Source: a virus
Direction: 5' to 3' (one strand)
Virus record (IMG/VR): IMGVR_UViG_3300033182_000753
Coordinates: 1 to 44,978 of that record
DNA length: 44,978 nucleotides
Of this stretch, positions 8,663-16,231 are shown piece after piece. The notes beneath the pieces are model-generated. The model was not told the origin of the DNA. It did no database searches and saw only the letters and a list, made by a program, of their open reading frames with translations. Every line of letters begins with the position of its first letter. The stretch's first letter is position 1. Position numbers and translations under genes: made by a program.

Positions 8663-8974
8663 TTAATCCTCCAGGATTTGCATCAGTTTTAGTTTAAAGG
8701 CATTGATCTTATTAACACGATCAGTACCTGGCCATAATATATATTCTTTCTCGGGCTCTTTAGAAAGATTACTCAATAATGGCTGAACGGCATTGTATAT
8801 CGTTTGAGCCTTCACCCTCCATTGTTCCGCCTGTGCTTGCCATTCTGCAACTTCCGTGGCTGTACTAGATAATTCCGTTTTAACTTGTTGTACGGCATCA
8901 AGTTGATCTGCATCGACCAAACTGAAACCGAAATCAAACTCTTCTAAGTTGATAGCTAATTTCTCGTTTGTCAT
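8663..8974 (-). CDS. Hypothetical coiled-coil protein after gp43
   Basis: 103 residues, acidic, with a predicted coiled coil (about 22-60, VQQVKTELSSTATEVAEWQAQ) followed by a short helical tail. Its ATG overlaps the gp43 stop as ATGA, so it is translationally coupled to DNA polymerase. I do not recognise it. Confidence 0.6.
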   Translation of the reverse strand: MTNEKLAINLEEFDFGFSLVDADQLDAVQQVKTELSSTATEVAEWQAQAEQWRVKAQTIYNAVQPLLSNLSKEPEKEYILWPGTDRVNKINAFKLKLMQILED

Positions 8975-11526
8975 GAGAAAAAGTCCTCAAGTGTGGCTAT
9001 CTTCTCAGACTTCCAACCGATTGCATGCAATATGATTTCGATTGGGTCGAGATAGCCTTTGACGAACTGTGTATCATAGTCTATATATTGTTCGAGACCA
9101 AACTCGTGCGGCAATACATCAGGACATGAGATCACAGTATCTCTGAAAGGATTCGGCTTGACCAAGTAACTAAACTTAATCTTCTCACCGCTTTTCACTT
9201 CCTCGTATTTTTTGGTCAGGTTATATTTATGCAAATAATGATTGTATAGTAGGCCACCTTTCACTTGAATCGGTGTAGCCTTTTTGTAAATAGTATCCTT
9301 ATCGGCGTATGTACCAGGATATCGCTGACCAGTTTTGTGGTTAGTTTCCCACTTGATGAAGTTACACGATCGAGGGAATGCAACTTGCTCGAAACTGAGT
9401 GTTCTAAATTCTTGACGAATGTCTGCGATGTATTTCTGTACTGTGATCTCGTCAGTTGCCATGATGAGTTCGAGTGTTTTCTTAATGTACTCACGACACA
9501 CCGCAGGAGTTGACGATCGAATGGCTTCGATGCCCATCATCTTGAGATCGGGCTCGTCATAGCGTACACCTTCGGAGTCATATACATTCATGATGTATCG
9601 CTTCTTGGCAGTCCATATTGCCTTGTCAGCGATGTTCTCCCGTTTCATGATCATTTTCTGTGCGTATGCATTTGTGTAGTCGGCAAGTTCTTGATATGAC
9701 TTATCGATGAATGCTTCGACTTGTGTCTTTGCAATCTTGTCAAGGAATTCGACTGGATCTTTCGGTTGAGTCAGCTCGATCATCTTGTCGAATGAGACAT
9801 ACACTGAATCGGTGTCGATTGCAACCACATAGTCTCGTCCTTTGGTCTCGAGTATCTTGTTCAACCACGCGTTGAGCTTCTTCTCGATCCATCGAATGGA
9901 CAACTGACCAGCCATGGTGATGGCCTCGGCATTATCATTGTCGAACCATCGGAAGTATTTGTTGGCAAGTGCGCCATAAGCTGAGTTCAGTTGAATTTTT
10001 TTGGCGTGTTGTAGGTTGTGATAACGGCTAATGTCAATCTCGAGTTCACGTGATGGATTCTTCTGATTTGCCAACTTCGCTTCGAACATCTTCTTTTTGT
10101 ACAATACACGATCATCGTACATCTTCGCCATGAGGGCAGGCAAGAAACCTTGATAATCTTTACGATAGATCTTGCCATTAGGTGTCATAGTCACATTATA
10201 TTCTTTGAGTGGCTCGAGGTCGAGTTCTTCGTTGAGTACTGTATCAACACTTGCATCCTTCGTAATAGTTAATAGGTCATCTGTCTTTGACAATCCTGTA
10301 TCAGGTGAGATGTTGTATTGCTGAATGAGATGTGGATACAGTGAGTTGAGATCGAATGACATCACCCACTTGTGCATACCGACGATTGGTTCTTTAACGT
10401 AACCGCCTTCGATTTGACGATCAGAATTTACTGGTAATTTTTCTGAAACTACTACTTTTTGATCCATTAAATAATTATGAATAATAGTATCCCAAATACC
10501 CACCGAGCCAAGAGTATCTTCGTAATTAACTCCAGCATCATACGCAATAGTAAATATTTGTTCTATAAAACCAAGTTTTTCTTCTAAGTCGAAGATGAGA
10601 TCTGTATCACGAATATTGTATTCGATAAACTTTTGAAAGTTGTTCTTGTACAACTCGTGCAAGTTACCATACTCACTGTAGTCAATCTTCTTTGTACCAA
10701 GTTCTGTCTCAGCAATGAAGTCGAGTCGATATGATTCACGAGGCTGTAGTCTAAATTTTTTATAGATAGCGAGATAATCTAGTTGTGAAATACCAAAAAT
10801 ACGATACGTCTGTGATTGTTTGTCACTTCCTGGTCGATATACTTTTGTATCTCTAAGTGGTTTAGGATGATCTTTAAATGGACACAATCTTTGTACTGCA
10901 TCTTCACCACAAATTTTAGTAATGCGGTTGACAAGATATGGTATATCAAAAAATTCTATATTCCAACCTGTAACAACATCTGGTTTTATATTTTCCCACG
11001 CTTGAAGAAATTTATTTAAAAGATGCTTTTCATCTCTACATTTTATATAATACAAATCTTTCTTATCGTGAGTAAAATCACCACAACCTAAAACCACTGT
11101 ATAAGATTTGTTTCGAAGAGCAATTGCTGTAACTTCTTTGTCGGCATCTTCAGGTTCAGGAAAACCGTCATCAGACGCGACCTCGATATCAATATTGACT
11201 ACATTGATAACAGATGTATCAGGTACTTGCTTGCGAAAATTATCGTATATATAAAGATTTTTATAACGTTCAAGGCCATAAATAGAAAAACTTTCAACAT
11301 TTTCATATTGTCGTCGAAAATCTTTCGCATCCCGGATACTAGGAAAATCTAAGCGTTTAACGTAATTTCCATAAATATCCTTGTACTCTGTTTCAGTTGG
11401 AGACTTAACAAAACAATATGGCTTATACTTAGTTGAAAAAGAAAAACTAGAACCATCAGCATTGTAACCACGTACAAACATGTACTGGCCATATTGATCA
11501 ATATTAGTGTAAAATTTTGTCATCAT
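8971..11526 (-). CDS. 43: DNA polymerase gp43, family B
   Basis: Replicative polymerase with 3'-5' proofreading. Exonuclease motifs are NIDIEVASDDG (ExoI), TGWNIEFFDIPYL (ExoII) and EYNIRDTDL (ExoIII). Polymerase motifs are SFDLNSLYPHL (motif A), KKIQLNSAYGALANKYF (motif B) and AIDTDSVYV (motif C). About 851 residues, compared with 898 in T4. The C-terminus ends EKIATLEDFFS, a plausible clamp-interacting tail. Three ATGs compete: 11535, 11526 and 11523. I prefer 11526 because 11535 lies inside the -10 box of the promoter at 11534-11562. No clear Shine-Dalgarno is visible, so the message may be leaderless or have a very short leader. It heads the 2.7-11.5 kb unit. Confidence 0.96.
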   Translation of the reverse strand: MMTKFYTNIDQYGQYMFVRGYNADGSSFSFSTKYKPYCFVKSPTETEYKDIYGNYVKRLDFPSIRDAKDFRRQYENVESFSIYGLERYKNLYIYDNFRKQVPDTSVINVVNIDIEVASDDGFPEPEDADKEVTAIALRNKSYTVVLGCGDFTHDKKDLYYIKCRDEKHLLNKFLQAWENIKPDVVTGWNIEFFDIPYLVNRITKICGEDAVQRLCPFKDHPKPLRDTKVYRPGSDKQSQTYRIFGISQLDYLAIYKKFRLQPRESYRLDFIAETELGTKKIDYSEYGNLHELYKNNFQKFIEYNIRDTDLIFDLEEKLGFIEQIFTIAYDAGVNYEDTLGSVGIWDTIIHNYLMDQKVVVSEKLPVNSDRQIEGGYVKEPIVGMHKWVMSFDLNSLYPHLIQQYNISPDTGLSKTDDLLTITKDASVDTVLNEELDLEPLKEYNVTMTPNGKIYRKDYQGFLPALMAKMYDDRVLYKKKMFEAKLANQKNPSRELEIDISRYHNLQHAKKIQLNSAYGALANKYFRWFDNDNAEAITMAGQLSIRWIEKKLNAWLNKILETKGRDYVVAIDTDSVYVSFDKMIELTQPKDPVEFLDKIAKTQVEAFIDKSYQELADYTNAYAQKMIMKRENIADKAIWTAKKRYIMNVYDSEGVRYDEPDLKMMGIEAIRSSTPAVCREYIKKTLELIMATDEITVQKYIADIRQEFRTLSFEQVAFPRSCNFIKWETNHKTGQRYPGTYADKDTIYKKATPIQVKGGLLYNHYLHKYNLTKKYEEVKSGEKIKFSYLVKPNPFRDTVISCPDVLPHEFGLEQYIDYDTQFVKGYLDPIEIILHAIGWKSEKIATLEDFFS

Positions 11527-11533
11527 GTAAACC

Positions 11534-11562
11534 ATTCTACCATAAAATATAGGAAAAGTAAA
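11534..11562 (-). promoter_or_regulatory. Promoter candidate for gp43
   Basis: TTTAC (11562-11558) and TAGAAT (11539-11534) on the minus strand are separated by 18 nt and followed by GG. It fills the 35-bp gap between divergent gp43 and lysozyme and overlaps the lysozyme ribosome-binding site. It shares the string ATTTTATGGTAGAAT (with one change) with the promoter candidate before the gp45-side glycosyltransferase. Confidence 0.55.
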
Positions 11563-12008
11563 TGAACCGTGAAGCTGTCTACGAACAACTTAAGATCGAC
11601 GAAGGAGTCGTCTATGAAATCTACAACGATCACCTCGGTTACCCCACGTTTGGAATTGGTCACCTTGTCCTCGAAAGTGACGAAGAATATGGAAGGCCAA
11701 CAGGAACTCCAGTTACGGAGCAAAGAGTTAAGGAGTGTTTCGAAGCAGACCTTGACCTTGCCATCGGAGAGTGTGACGCTCTATACGGCAGAGGGAACTT
11801 TAACGACCTACCAGACGAAGTCCAGCAGATCTTGGTTAATATGATGTTCAACATGGGTCGAACTCGCCTCTCAAAATTTAAAAAGTTCAATGCTGCAATT
11901 CTAGAACACGATTGGTCTACTGCTGCTGTTGAGGGTCGTGATTCTCTGTGGTATCGCCAAGTAACAAATCGCGCCGAACGGTTGATGTCTCGTCTCGAAG
12001 CTGTGTAG
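11562..12008 (+). CDS. e: T4-type lysozyme (endolysin gpe)
   Basis: Muramidase that cleaves peptidoglycan for host lysis. The 148 residues align well with T4 lysozyme: LKIDEGVVYEIYNDHLGYPTFGIGH carries the catalytic triad equivalents E14, D23 and T29. Further matches are NMMFNMGRTRLSKF and SLWYRQVTNRAERLM. No signal peptide, so release would need a holin, not seen in this window. An AGGAAAAGTAA site precedes the ATG. It is one of only two plus-strand genes, divergent from gp43, and ends shortly before a bidirectional terminator. Confidence 0.95.
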   Translation: MNREAVYEQLKIDEGVVYEIYNDHLGYPTFGIGHLVLESDEEYGRPTGTPVTEQRVKECFEADLDLAIGECDALYGRGNFNDLPDEVQQILVNMMFNMGRTRLSKFKKFNAAILEHDWSTAAVEGRDSLWYRQVTNRAERLMSRLEAV

Positions 12009-12087
12009 CTTCAACAGATAAAACAAATGTGATGCTTCCTGCAATCATAGGCAACATCATCAATAAAATGAGTCCAAATATTTCCAT
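11917..12087 (-). CDS. Small membrane protein antisense to the lysozyme 3' end
   Basis: 56-residue reading frame with an AGGAG six nucleotides before its ATG. It starts MEIFGLILLMMLPMIAGSI, a single membrane segment (about 4-25), followed by a charged, Gln-rich tail. The last 92 nt overlap lysozyme on the opposite strand. It begins immediately downstream of the UUCG hairpin, so its mRNA would come from read-through of the hsp20 unit or from an unseen promoter. The strong RBS and hydrophobic start support it, but it remains a short unproven gene. Confidence 0.45.
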   Translation of the reverse strand: MEIFGLILLMMLPMIAGSITFVLSVEATQLRDETSTVRRDLLLGDTTENHDPQQQQ

Positions 12088-12100
12088 TTGTATCTCCTAG

Positions 12101-12126
12101 AAAAGGGCGCCGAAGCGCCCTTAATT
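12101..12126. terminator. Bidirectional rho-independent terminator with UUCG loop
   Basis: An 8-bp stem (AAGGGCGC/GCGCCCTT, 12103-12110 with 12115-12122) closes a four-base loop. Read on the minus strand the loop is C(TTCG)G, the very stable tetraloop, followed by TTTTC. Read on the plus strand the stem is followed by AATTTTTA. It can end both the lysozyme message and the hsp20/small exported protein message. Confidence 0.85.
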
Positions 12127-12127
12127 T

Positions 12128-12328
12128 TTAGGCCTTAGTTTTTTCCTTGTCTTGCGCCTTTTGTTCCACATAATACCAGTCCCCAGACTTGGGATCCTGG
12201 CGGTGGACATCTGCTAATTTAACCATGATGATACGAACTCTTTGTACTTTGACAACGAGTTCTTCAAGATCATTTGCAGTCGCGAAAGATGAAAATAAAC
12301 ATAAGGCAACGATTGCCAGTTTTTTCAT
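12128..12328 (-). CDS. Small exported protein after Hsp20
   Basis: 66 residues: signal peptide MKKLAIVALCLFSSFATA (cleavage after A-T-A), then a short helical stretch (DLEELVVKVQRVRIIMVKLAD) and a lysine-rich tail. It starts one nucleotide after the hsp20 stop with GAGGACTAAG as ribosome-binding site. No family recognised. Confidence 0.6.
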   Translation of the reverse strand: MKKLAIVALCLFSSFATANDLEELVVKVQRVRIIMVKLADVHRQDPKSGDWYYVEQKAQDKEKTKA

Positions 12329-12329
12329 C

Positions 12330-12779
12330 TTAGTCCTCAGTTAAAAGTTGTTTCTTACCTTTTTTACCAATTTGGACAATGCGAGGACGCTTCTCTTCGG
12401 GGATTTCAACTCTCAAATCTATAACGAGTAATCCATCTTTGAAGTCTGCTCCGTCTACAACAACGTGTTCGGACAGTCTGAAAGTACGCGTGAATTTCTT
12501 TGCAGAAATACCACGGTGGAGATACTCACGTTCTTCGTCTCCCTCGGTTTTACCACCAGTTACCACGAGGATTCCATCTTTGACCTCAACAGTGAGCTCA
12601 TCTTTGGAATAACCAGCTAATGCTAGTTCAACTGAGAAATGTGTATCATCTTGTTTGACTACATTGTGAGGAGGATACAGCTTATTGTCTGACATTTCTG
12701 AAAGACGAGCGATATCATTCCAAATGTGGTCGAACCCAATGAAGTGTGAACGTGGAAAAGAAAATGCTTTGCTAACCAT
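12330..12779 (-). CDS. Hsp20/alpha-crystallin small heat-shock protein
   Basis: ATP-independent holdase chaperone, a recurrent gene of marine T4-like phages. The 149 residues include the alpha-crystallin domain (about 40-135): FSVELALAGYSKDELTVEVKDGILVVTGGK, then FTRTFRLSEHVVVDGADFKDGLLVIDL, with the G-L-L-V motif. The tail is basic with no obvious IXI motif. It has the strongest ribosome-binding site in the region (AAAGGAGGCCGTT). A weak -10 (TAGAGT at 12820-12815) lies upstream, but no convincing -35 is visible. Confidence 0.93.
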   Translation of the reverse strand: MVSKAFSFPRSHFIGFDHIWNDIARLSEMSDNKLYPPHNVVKQDDTHFSVELALAGYSKDELTVEVKDGILVVTGGKTEGDEEREYLHRGISAKKFTRTFRLSEHVVVDGADFKDGLLVIDLRVEIPEEKRPRIVQIGKKGKKQLLTED

Positions 12780-12929
12780 AACGGCCTCCTTTTGTAAAGC
12801 GAGGTTGTTGTTTTACTCTACCAGATTATCTGCGTAGAGGTGTGTGACCCGTGTCCCCGGTATCACAACATTATTTATTAAATTTTTACACTGACCCTAA
12901 TGTAAATTTTGTATATATACTAATAGCAG

Positions 12930-12947
12930 TTGTAACAAAACTGTAAC
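12930..12947 (+). promoter_or_regulatory. Direct-repeat operator resembling a Pho box
   Basis: TTGTAAC-AAAA-CTGTAAC is a pair of 7-bp direct repeats with an A4 spacer (11-bp period), the architecture of PhoB binding sites. It lies about 50 nt before the plus-strand exported protein gene, downstream of a TATATATACT stretch. No good -10 sits at the expected distance, so the assignment is tentative. Confidence 0.3.
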
Positions 12948-12998
12948 ATTCACGCTGTGAAGCGACTAACGCGTCGTGATGACGCAAGGAGAAATCCC

Positions 12999-13277
12999 AT
13001 GAAAAAGCTAATAGTAGCTATTCTACTACTCTCATCAGCATTTGTACATGCTGACGTCCTACCTACGAGATCACTCGAGCCGGTCATTCATATTGTCGAT
13101 AGTACAATTTATGTTACCGACAAAAAAGGTAATGACTGGGCAGTTGTAACCAATTGTCAAATACAACGTAGAGAAGTCAAAGAATTTACCGTACGTGGTA
13201 AAGCATTACGAGCTGGTGCTGTAGTGAAGCTAAACGAAAACAAGCACTGCGAAATCGAGACTATTCAGGCGGCGTAA
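12999..13277 (+). CDS. Small exported protein on the plus strand
   Basis: 93 residues from the ATG that follows AAGGAGAAATCCC. Signal peptide MKKLIVAILLLSSAFVHA, then a small beta-rich domain (HIVDSTIYVTDKKGNDWAVV, FTVRGKALRAGAVVKLNENKHCEIE) with two cysteines that could form a disulfide. I do not recognise the family. The leader contains two small hairpins (TTCAC-GCT-GTGAA and GCGTC-GTGAT-GACGC) just before the RBS, and the direct repeats at 12930-12947. Its 3' end overlaps the convergent minus-strand gene by 17 nt. Confidence 0.65.
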   Translation: MKKLIVAILLLSSAFVHADVLPTRSLEPVIHIVDSTIYVTDKKGNDWAVVTNCQIQRREVKEFTVRGKALRAGAVVKLNENKHCEIETIQAA

Positions 13278-13611
13278 AGACGTTCTGATCGTTATATCGA
13301 CTTAGTCGCGGTTCATCACCGTCCATAAAGGAACAGGTGACAGGCACCTTTGCGCCATTGATATATCGAACCTCGTAAACTGCAAATGTGAATGGCTGTT
13401 CACAAGCTGGTTGATAACAGCGAATGGCCATTTCTCTTTCTACTTTTCCTTCTCTTTCTCTCATAAGAAAGATTCTTTTAGTTGGCCACTCGTTCGTAAT
13501 ACGATTGTAGCACATCTTCATTTGATCGTGCATTATATCAACTTGATCACTATGTACCTCTTCGACATGAAAGATAAAAAGACAGAAGACTAAAGCAACT
13601 ATCCACCGCAT
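13261..13611 (-). CDS. Exported hypothetical protein
   Basis: 116 residues from ATG 13611 (the longer frame would need TTG). N-terminal hydrophobic signal MRWIVALVFCLFIFHVEEVHS, then a region with CYNRITNEWPTKRIFLM, and cysteines in IRCYQPACEQPF and VTCSFMDGDE. Probably periplasmic, function unknown. It overlaps the end of the 2OG-oxygenase gene by 13 nt and converges on the plus-strand gene. Confidence 0.55.
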   Translation of the reverse strand: MRWIVALVFCLFIFHVEEVHSDQVDIMHDQMKMCYNRITNEWPTKRIFLMREREGKVEREMAIRCYQPACEQPFTFAVYEVRYINGAKVPVTCSFMDGDEPRLSRYNDQNVFTPPE

Positions 13612-14156
13612 GGTACAAGCTGACAATTAAATGGTAAAGTATATCTATTATTGCCATCATAAGATTCAGTACGATATTGATGTGGAATAATCGATGGAAA
13701 AAAGATAACGTTGCCTAATCTCGATTCATGGGCATACATAGAGCTGTGGCCGGTAGGTGCTACAGTAAAAAAGTCTGTACTACCGATTGAAGTTAAATAC
13801 AAAATAGCTGAATAAGCTAAATTGTTTTGATAACCATCTTGATGATTATGCAATGGGTGGCAACCATGCGGTCCTGTATAACAAGATACCCAAGAAAATA
13901 TATTTTCCATTCGAGTATTCATTTGAGCCCACTCATTTTGTAGGAGAGGAATCACTTCGTTATTGAATGTTTCAATAGGTATCGTACTCAAAAAATCAGT
14001 TGAGTAGTCAGACACAGGATGTATCTGCGTAGCTTCGCTTACCGTATTAATTTGATTTTGTTTGTCTTTAATTTCGTTCAATACTGCCAATGCAAGATTG
14101 GAATCAATATCAATCTCATAGAACATCGTTGGAAAGAGAGGTTTTTCAATTAACAT
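13599..14156 (-). CDS. 2OG-Fe(II) oxygenase-like protein
   Basis: Predicted non-haem iron, 2-oxoglutarate-dependent dioxygenase of 185 residues; substrate unknown. The double-stranded beta-helix signature is visible. HNHQDGYQNNLAYSAILYL carries the H-x-D pair (H105, D107), NVIFFPSIIPHQYRTE the distal iron ligand (H159), and NNRYTLPFN the Arg (R171) expected to bind 2OG. Marine T4-like phages often carry such genes. A second, different member is at 17360-18139. Confidence 0.75.
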   Translation of the reverse strand: MLIEKPLFPTMFYEIDIDSNLALAVLNEIKDKQNQINTVSEATQIHPVSDYSTDFLSTIPIETFNNEVIPLLQNEWAQMNTRMENIFSWVSCYTGPHGCHPLHNHQDGYQNNLAYSAILYLTSIGSTDFFTVAPTGHSSMYAHESRLGNVIFFPSIIPHQYRTESYDGNNRYTLPFNCQLVPCGG

Positions 14157-14427
14157 TTTTCAATTTTAATCCTGTAGTAAAGAAGAACTTATCCTTATTC
14201 GGATCGTTCTCGTCAAGGCGTACAATAATCTGAGACGATAGGATGTTTTGAATCACACCTTCATAATCACCATCAGTATATGTTATATGTACCCTATCTC
14301 CCTCCTTATACAGAACGCCACCTTTCTTTAGTTTAGTTTTAGGAACATCATAAGGTTCTGATGCCTCAAACATTTTTGGTTTTTTCGGTTCGACGATCTT
14401 ACGATTAGCTTTACGTCTTCTCGGCAT
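14146..14427 (-). CDS. Basic hypothetical protein
   Basis: 93 residues. The N-terminal third is highly basic (MPRRRKANRKIVEPKKPK). The C-terminal part reads like a small beta-barrel (KKGGVLYKEGDRVHITYTDGDYEGVIQNIL..QIIVRLDEND), reminiscent of KOW/Tudor-like folds. A nucleic-acid-binding role is a guess. It overlaps both neighbours. Confidence 0.55.
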   Translation of the reverse strand: MPRRRKANRKIVEPKKPKMFEASEPYDVPKTKLKKGGVLYKEGDRVHITYTDGDYEGVIQNILSSQIIVRLDENDPNKDKFFFTTGLKLKNVN

Positions 14428-14743
14428 AATACTCTTTCACCATTTCATAGACAAATCCATTTGCGTTAGGTTTAAAACCACCAATATGCCAGTCTGTTAC
14501 CCACTCGATTGGCTTGTCTTCTTTCCAATCATAGATAGTAGCGATAGCATAATCATCAGCGATCTCGTCATAGAACTCTATAACCCACTCTACACGAATC
14601 TTATCATCAGCAGAAGGTTCACAACTCGTAGGCTTACCTAACATTTGAACCAACTCGTAGTACGAGATTTCAATACGACCTTGAAGACTAGTACCACCAA
14701 TGGGTATACAAGCAAGATCAGGCATTACATCATACTTGAGCAC
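14411..14743 (-). CDS. Hypothetical protein with GTG start
   Basis: 110 residues. I place the start at the GTG (14743) because AGGAG lies seven nucleotides upstream; the in-frame ATG further upstream is buried in the previous gene and has no RBS. The sequence GRIEISYYELVQMLGKPT and VEWVIEFYDEIADDYAIATIYDWKE.. is typical of small conserved T4-like phage early proteins. No function known to me. Confidence 0.6.
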   Translation of the reverse strand: MLKYDVMPDLACIPIGGTSLQGRIEISYYELVQMLGKPTSCEPSADDKIRVEWVIEFYDEIADDYAIATIYDWKEDKPIEWVTDWHIGGFKPNANGFVYEMVKEYYAEKT

Positions 14744-15035
14744 TGTTTCTCTCCTCTGATTGGGCAAATCGGATGAGTGTATACTCAGGATTTTTCTCAG
14801 CATTCAGGCCATCATATCGGTACAGGCTGACCTTCGTAAAATTCATCTGTGTGTTGTCAGCTCGTGGATTACCACCACGAAAAGACGCCCACCATGATTC
14901 GAATATAGATTCAGCCTCGGCTCTATCATAGCAAACACGAGTGTCATCGCCTCCGATATAGTTGACGTCACCAGCTGACAAAGGTCGACCAGTGTTGTCG
15001 ACTCCTTCGTGTTGTAGCATTACTCTATAAGTCAT
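14730..15035 (-). CDS. Hypothetical protein
   Basis: 101 residues, soluble, no motif recognised (VMLQHEGVDNTGRPLSAGD, FESWWASFRGGNPRADN). It is coupled to the upstream gene by a 4-nt overlap and contains the next gene's start. Part of the small-gene early run at 13.3-16.1 kb. Confidence 0.6.
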   Translation of the reverse strand: MTYRVMLQHEGVDNTGRPLSAGDVNYIGGDDTRVCYDRAEAESIFESWWASFRGGNPRADNTQMNFTKVSLYRYDGLNAEKNPEYTLIRFAQSEERNSAQV

Positions 15036-15226
15036 GCTTCACTCCTTGCGGACATCATCTCTGTCCACTCATAATCAATTGCAAATAACGCATTACGAAC
15101 TTGATTAATACCATCGACCACACCAATATTGTGTGCGTTAGGATTATCGATTGCACGATCATCTGCTTCTTTAGCTATATCATCGACGCTGTTTAAGATG
15201 TGACGAATCAGATCACTTGTTGTCAT
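15032..15226 (-). CDS. Small acidic hypothetical protein
   Basis: 64 residues from ATG 15226, preceded by GAGGAGAAAAAGC, which decides the start over an upstream in-frame ATG. Helical, acidic (SDLIRHILNSVDDIAKEADDRAID). Function unknown. Confidence 0.6.
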   Translation of the reverse strand: MTTSDLIRHILNSVDDIAKEADDRAIDNPNAHNIGVVDGINQVRNALFAIDYEWTEMMSARSEA

Positions 15227-15377
15227 GCTTTTTCTCCTCAATCTTCCACTTTCGGTCAGGATATTCTTGTTCTAATTGCTCGCATATCGATATTGCTTGT
15301 CCCGCTGAGCTAGCAGTCCAGCGATATGTAGCATCTTGCTCATTATCCCACTTACTTTCATAAATGACATAGAGCAT
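15213..15377 (-). CDS. Small hypothetical protein
   Basis: 54 residues from ATG 15377 (AAGGA upstream). Begins MLYVIYESKWDNEQDATYRW, ends with a charged lysine-rich tail. The frame extends further upstream only by overlap with the preceding gene. Function unknown. Confidence 0.5.
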   Translation of the reverse strand: MLYVIYESKWDNEQDATYRWTASSAGQAISICEQLEQEYPDRKWKIEEKKHDNK

Positions 15378-15378
15378 T

Positions 15379-15579
15379 TCAATATTCCTTAAAGTTGTTG
15401 ATAGCTTCATTGTCATTAAAACCTTGCATGTACTCAGCAATCTCTTGCTCAGTCATATCTGCCTCGAATACCTCTTCACTTTGATAGGTATTCCCTGTGA
15501 AGTAGTGAGGACGAGGACCACGCTGATAGTAAGAGTCAGCTGAACCACGATCATACGGACCACCGTGTCTTTTATCCAT
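15379..15579 (-). CDS. Small hypothetical protein rich in Gly/Tyr/Arg
   Basis: 66 residues. The N-terminal half is a low-complexity G/R/Y/S region (HGGPYDRGSADSYYQRGPRPHY), the C-terminal half a short helix (EQEIAEYMQGFNDNEAINNF). Start overlaps the stop of the 113-residue gene. Function unknown. Confidence 0.5.
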   Translation of the reverse strand: MDKRHGGPYDRGSADSYYQRGPRPHYFTGNTYQSEEVFEADMTEQEIAEYMQGFNDNEAINNFKEY

Positions 15580-15920
15580 TATACAATCTCTCCAATATTT
15601 TTGACATAAGCTTCACGAATGATCTCATCCATTTTCTCTTCGCAGATACGATCAATGTAGTCCCATCTAATACTCACGCCATACTTCCACGAGTTACGAA
15701 TCTCGCTGAGAGCACCAGGAAAGAAGCGAGCAGTTGAAGCATCGCGGTTACCACCACCGTTGTTATGTATATCGTAGTAGCTGTTGCAAGCTTTACGAAA
15801 ACGCTCGAGTGAAAAGACATGCTTACACATACCTTTCTTGACTTCGCCTTCGCGAGGAACAAGCTTGAACAGTTCTTCGTATTGCGCTTGATAGGTACCG
15901 TTAGAATTCCAATAGCTCAT
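15579..15920 (-). CDS. Hypothetical protein
   Basis: 113 residues, basic and aromatic-rich. It includes CKHVFSLERFRKACNSYYDIHNNGGGNRDASTARFF and ends with a helix (YIDRICEEKMDEIIREAYVKN). I do not recognise a domain. The ATG overlaps the stop of the upstream 51-residue gene. Confidence 0.6.
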   Translation of the reverse strand: MSYWNSNGTYQAQYEELFKLVPREGEVKKGMCKHVFSLERFRKACNSYYDIHNNGGGNRDASTARFFPGALSEIRNSWKYGVSIRWDYIDRICEEKMDEIIREAYVKNIGEIV

Positions 15921-16072
15921 TGATATTGCTCCATGATGTCACAGATTTGCTTGTGGTTTTTGCGAGGAAAAAGAACGCAAAGCTCTTCGTACACAGAGTC
16001 GTAAGAACAATACCATGTACCGTTGACTTTGAAAGTGTGCTTTTCGTAGATAGCTAAAATTTCGTCTCTCAT
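15917..16072 (-). CDS. Small hypothetical protein, first gene of the 13-16 kb run
   Basis: 51 residues starting MRDEILAIYEKHTFKVNG, with Tyr/Cys-rich centre (WYCSYDSVYEELCVLF). Preceded by GAAGGG and located about 23 nt after the expected transcription start of the promoter at 16102-16129, so it heads this unit. Its stop overlaps the next start codon. Unrecognised. Confidence 0.6.
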   Translation of the reverse strand: MRDEILAIYEKHTFKVNGTWYCSYDSVYEELCVLFPRKNHKQICDIMEQYQ

Positions 16073-16099
16073 GTGAGGCCCTTCATTAATTTACAGGTA

Positions 16100-16224
16100 C
16101 CATTATACTGCAGGGACCGAGAAAGTACACCTCTAAGTCTATGATTTTGTTAGACTTTCTGGCCAGTTGCAAGTTATTGATTTTGAAAGAGATTTTCTTA
16201 GACTTTTTTGTGTTAATATTTACA
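16100..16224 (-). repeat. 125-bp regulatory block, copy A
   Basis: Gapless alignment by hand with 38718-38842 gives about 22 mismatches in 125 positions. Contains the promoter (TGTAC-17 nt-TATAATGG), a palindrome AAGTCT-N11-AGACTT (16135-16157), and a second, related half-copy (AAGTTATTGATTTTG) about 36 nt away. The block lies upstream of a run of small early-type genes; it holds no reading frame. Confidence 0.85.
16102..16129 (-). promoter_or_regulatory. Promoter candidate in block A
   Basis: TGTAC (16129-16125), 17-nt spacer, TATAAT (16107-16102) followed by GG. A consensus -10. The palindromic repeats lie just upstream of the -35-like element, where an activator or repressor would bind. 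Confidence 0.75.
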
Positions 16225-16231
16225 CTATTTA

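Noticed and set aside
12815-12843. Promoter for hsp20 (TAGAGT with ACACC)
   Set aside because: The -10 has one mismatch and no TGTAC/TTTAC-like element lies at 17-18 nt; not strong enough to list.
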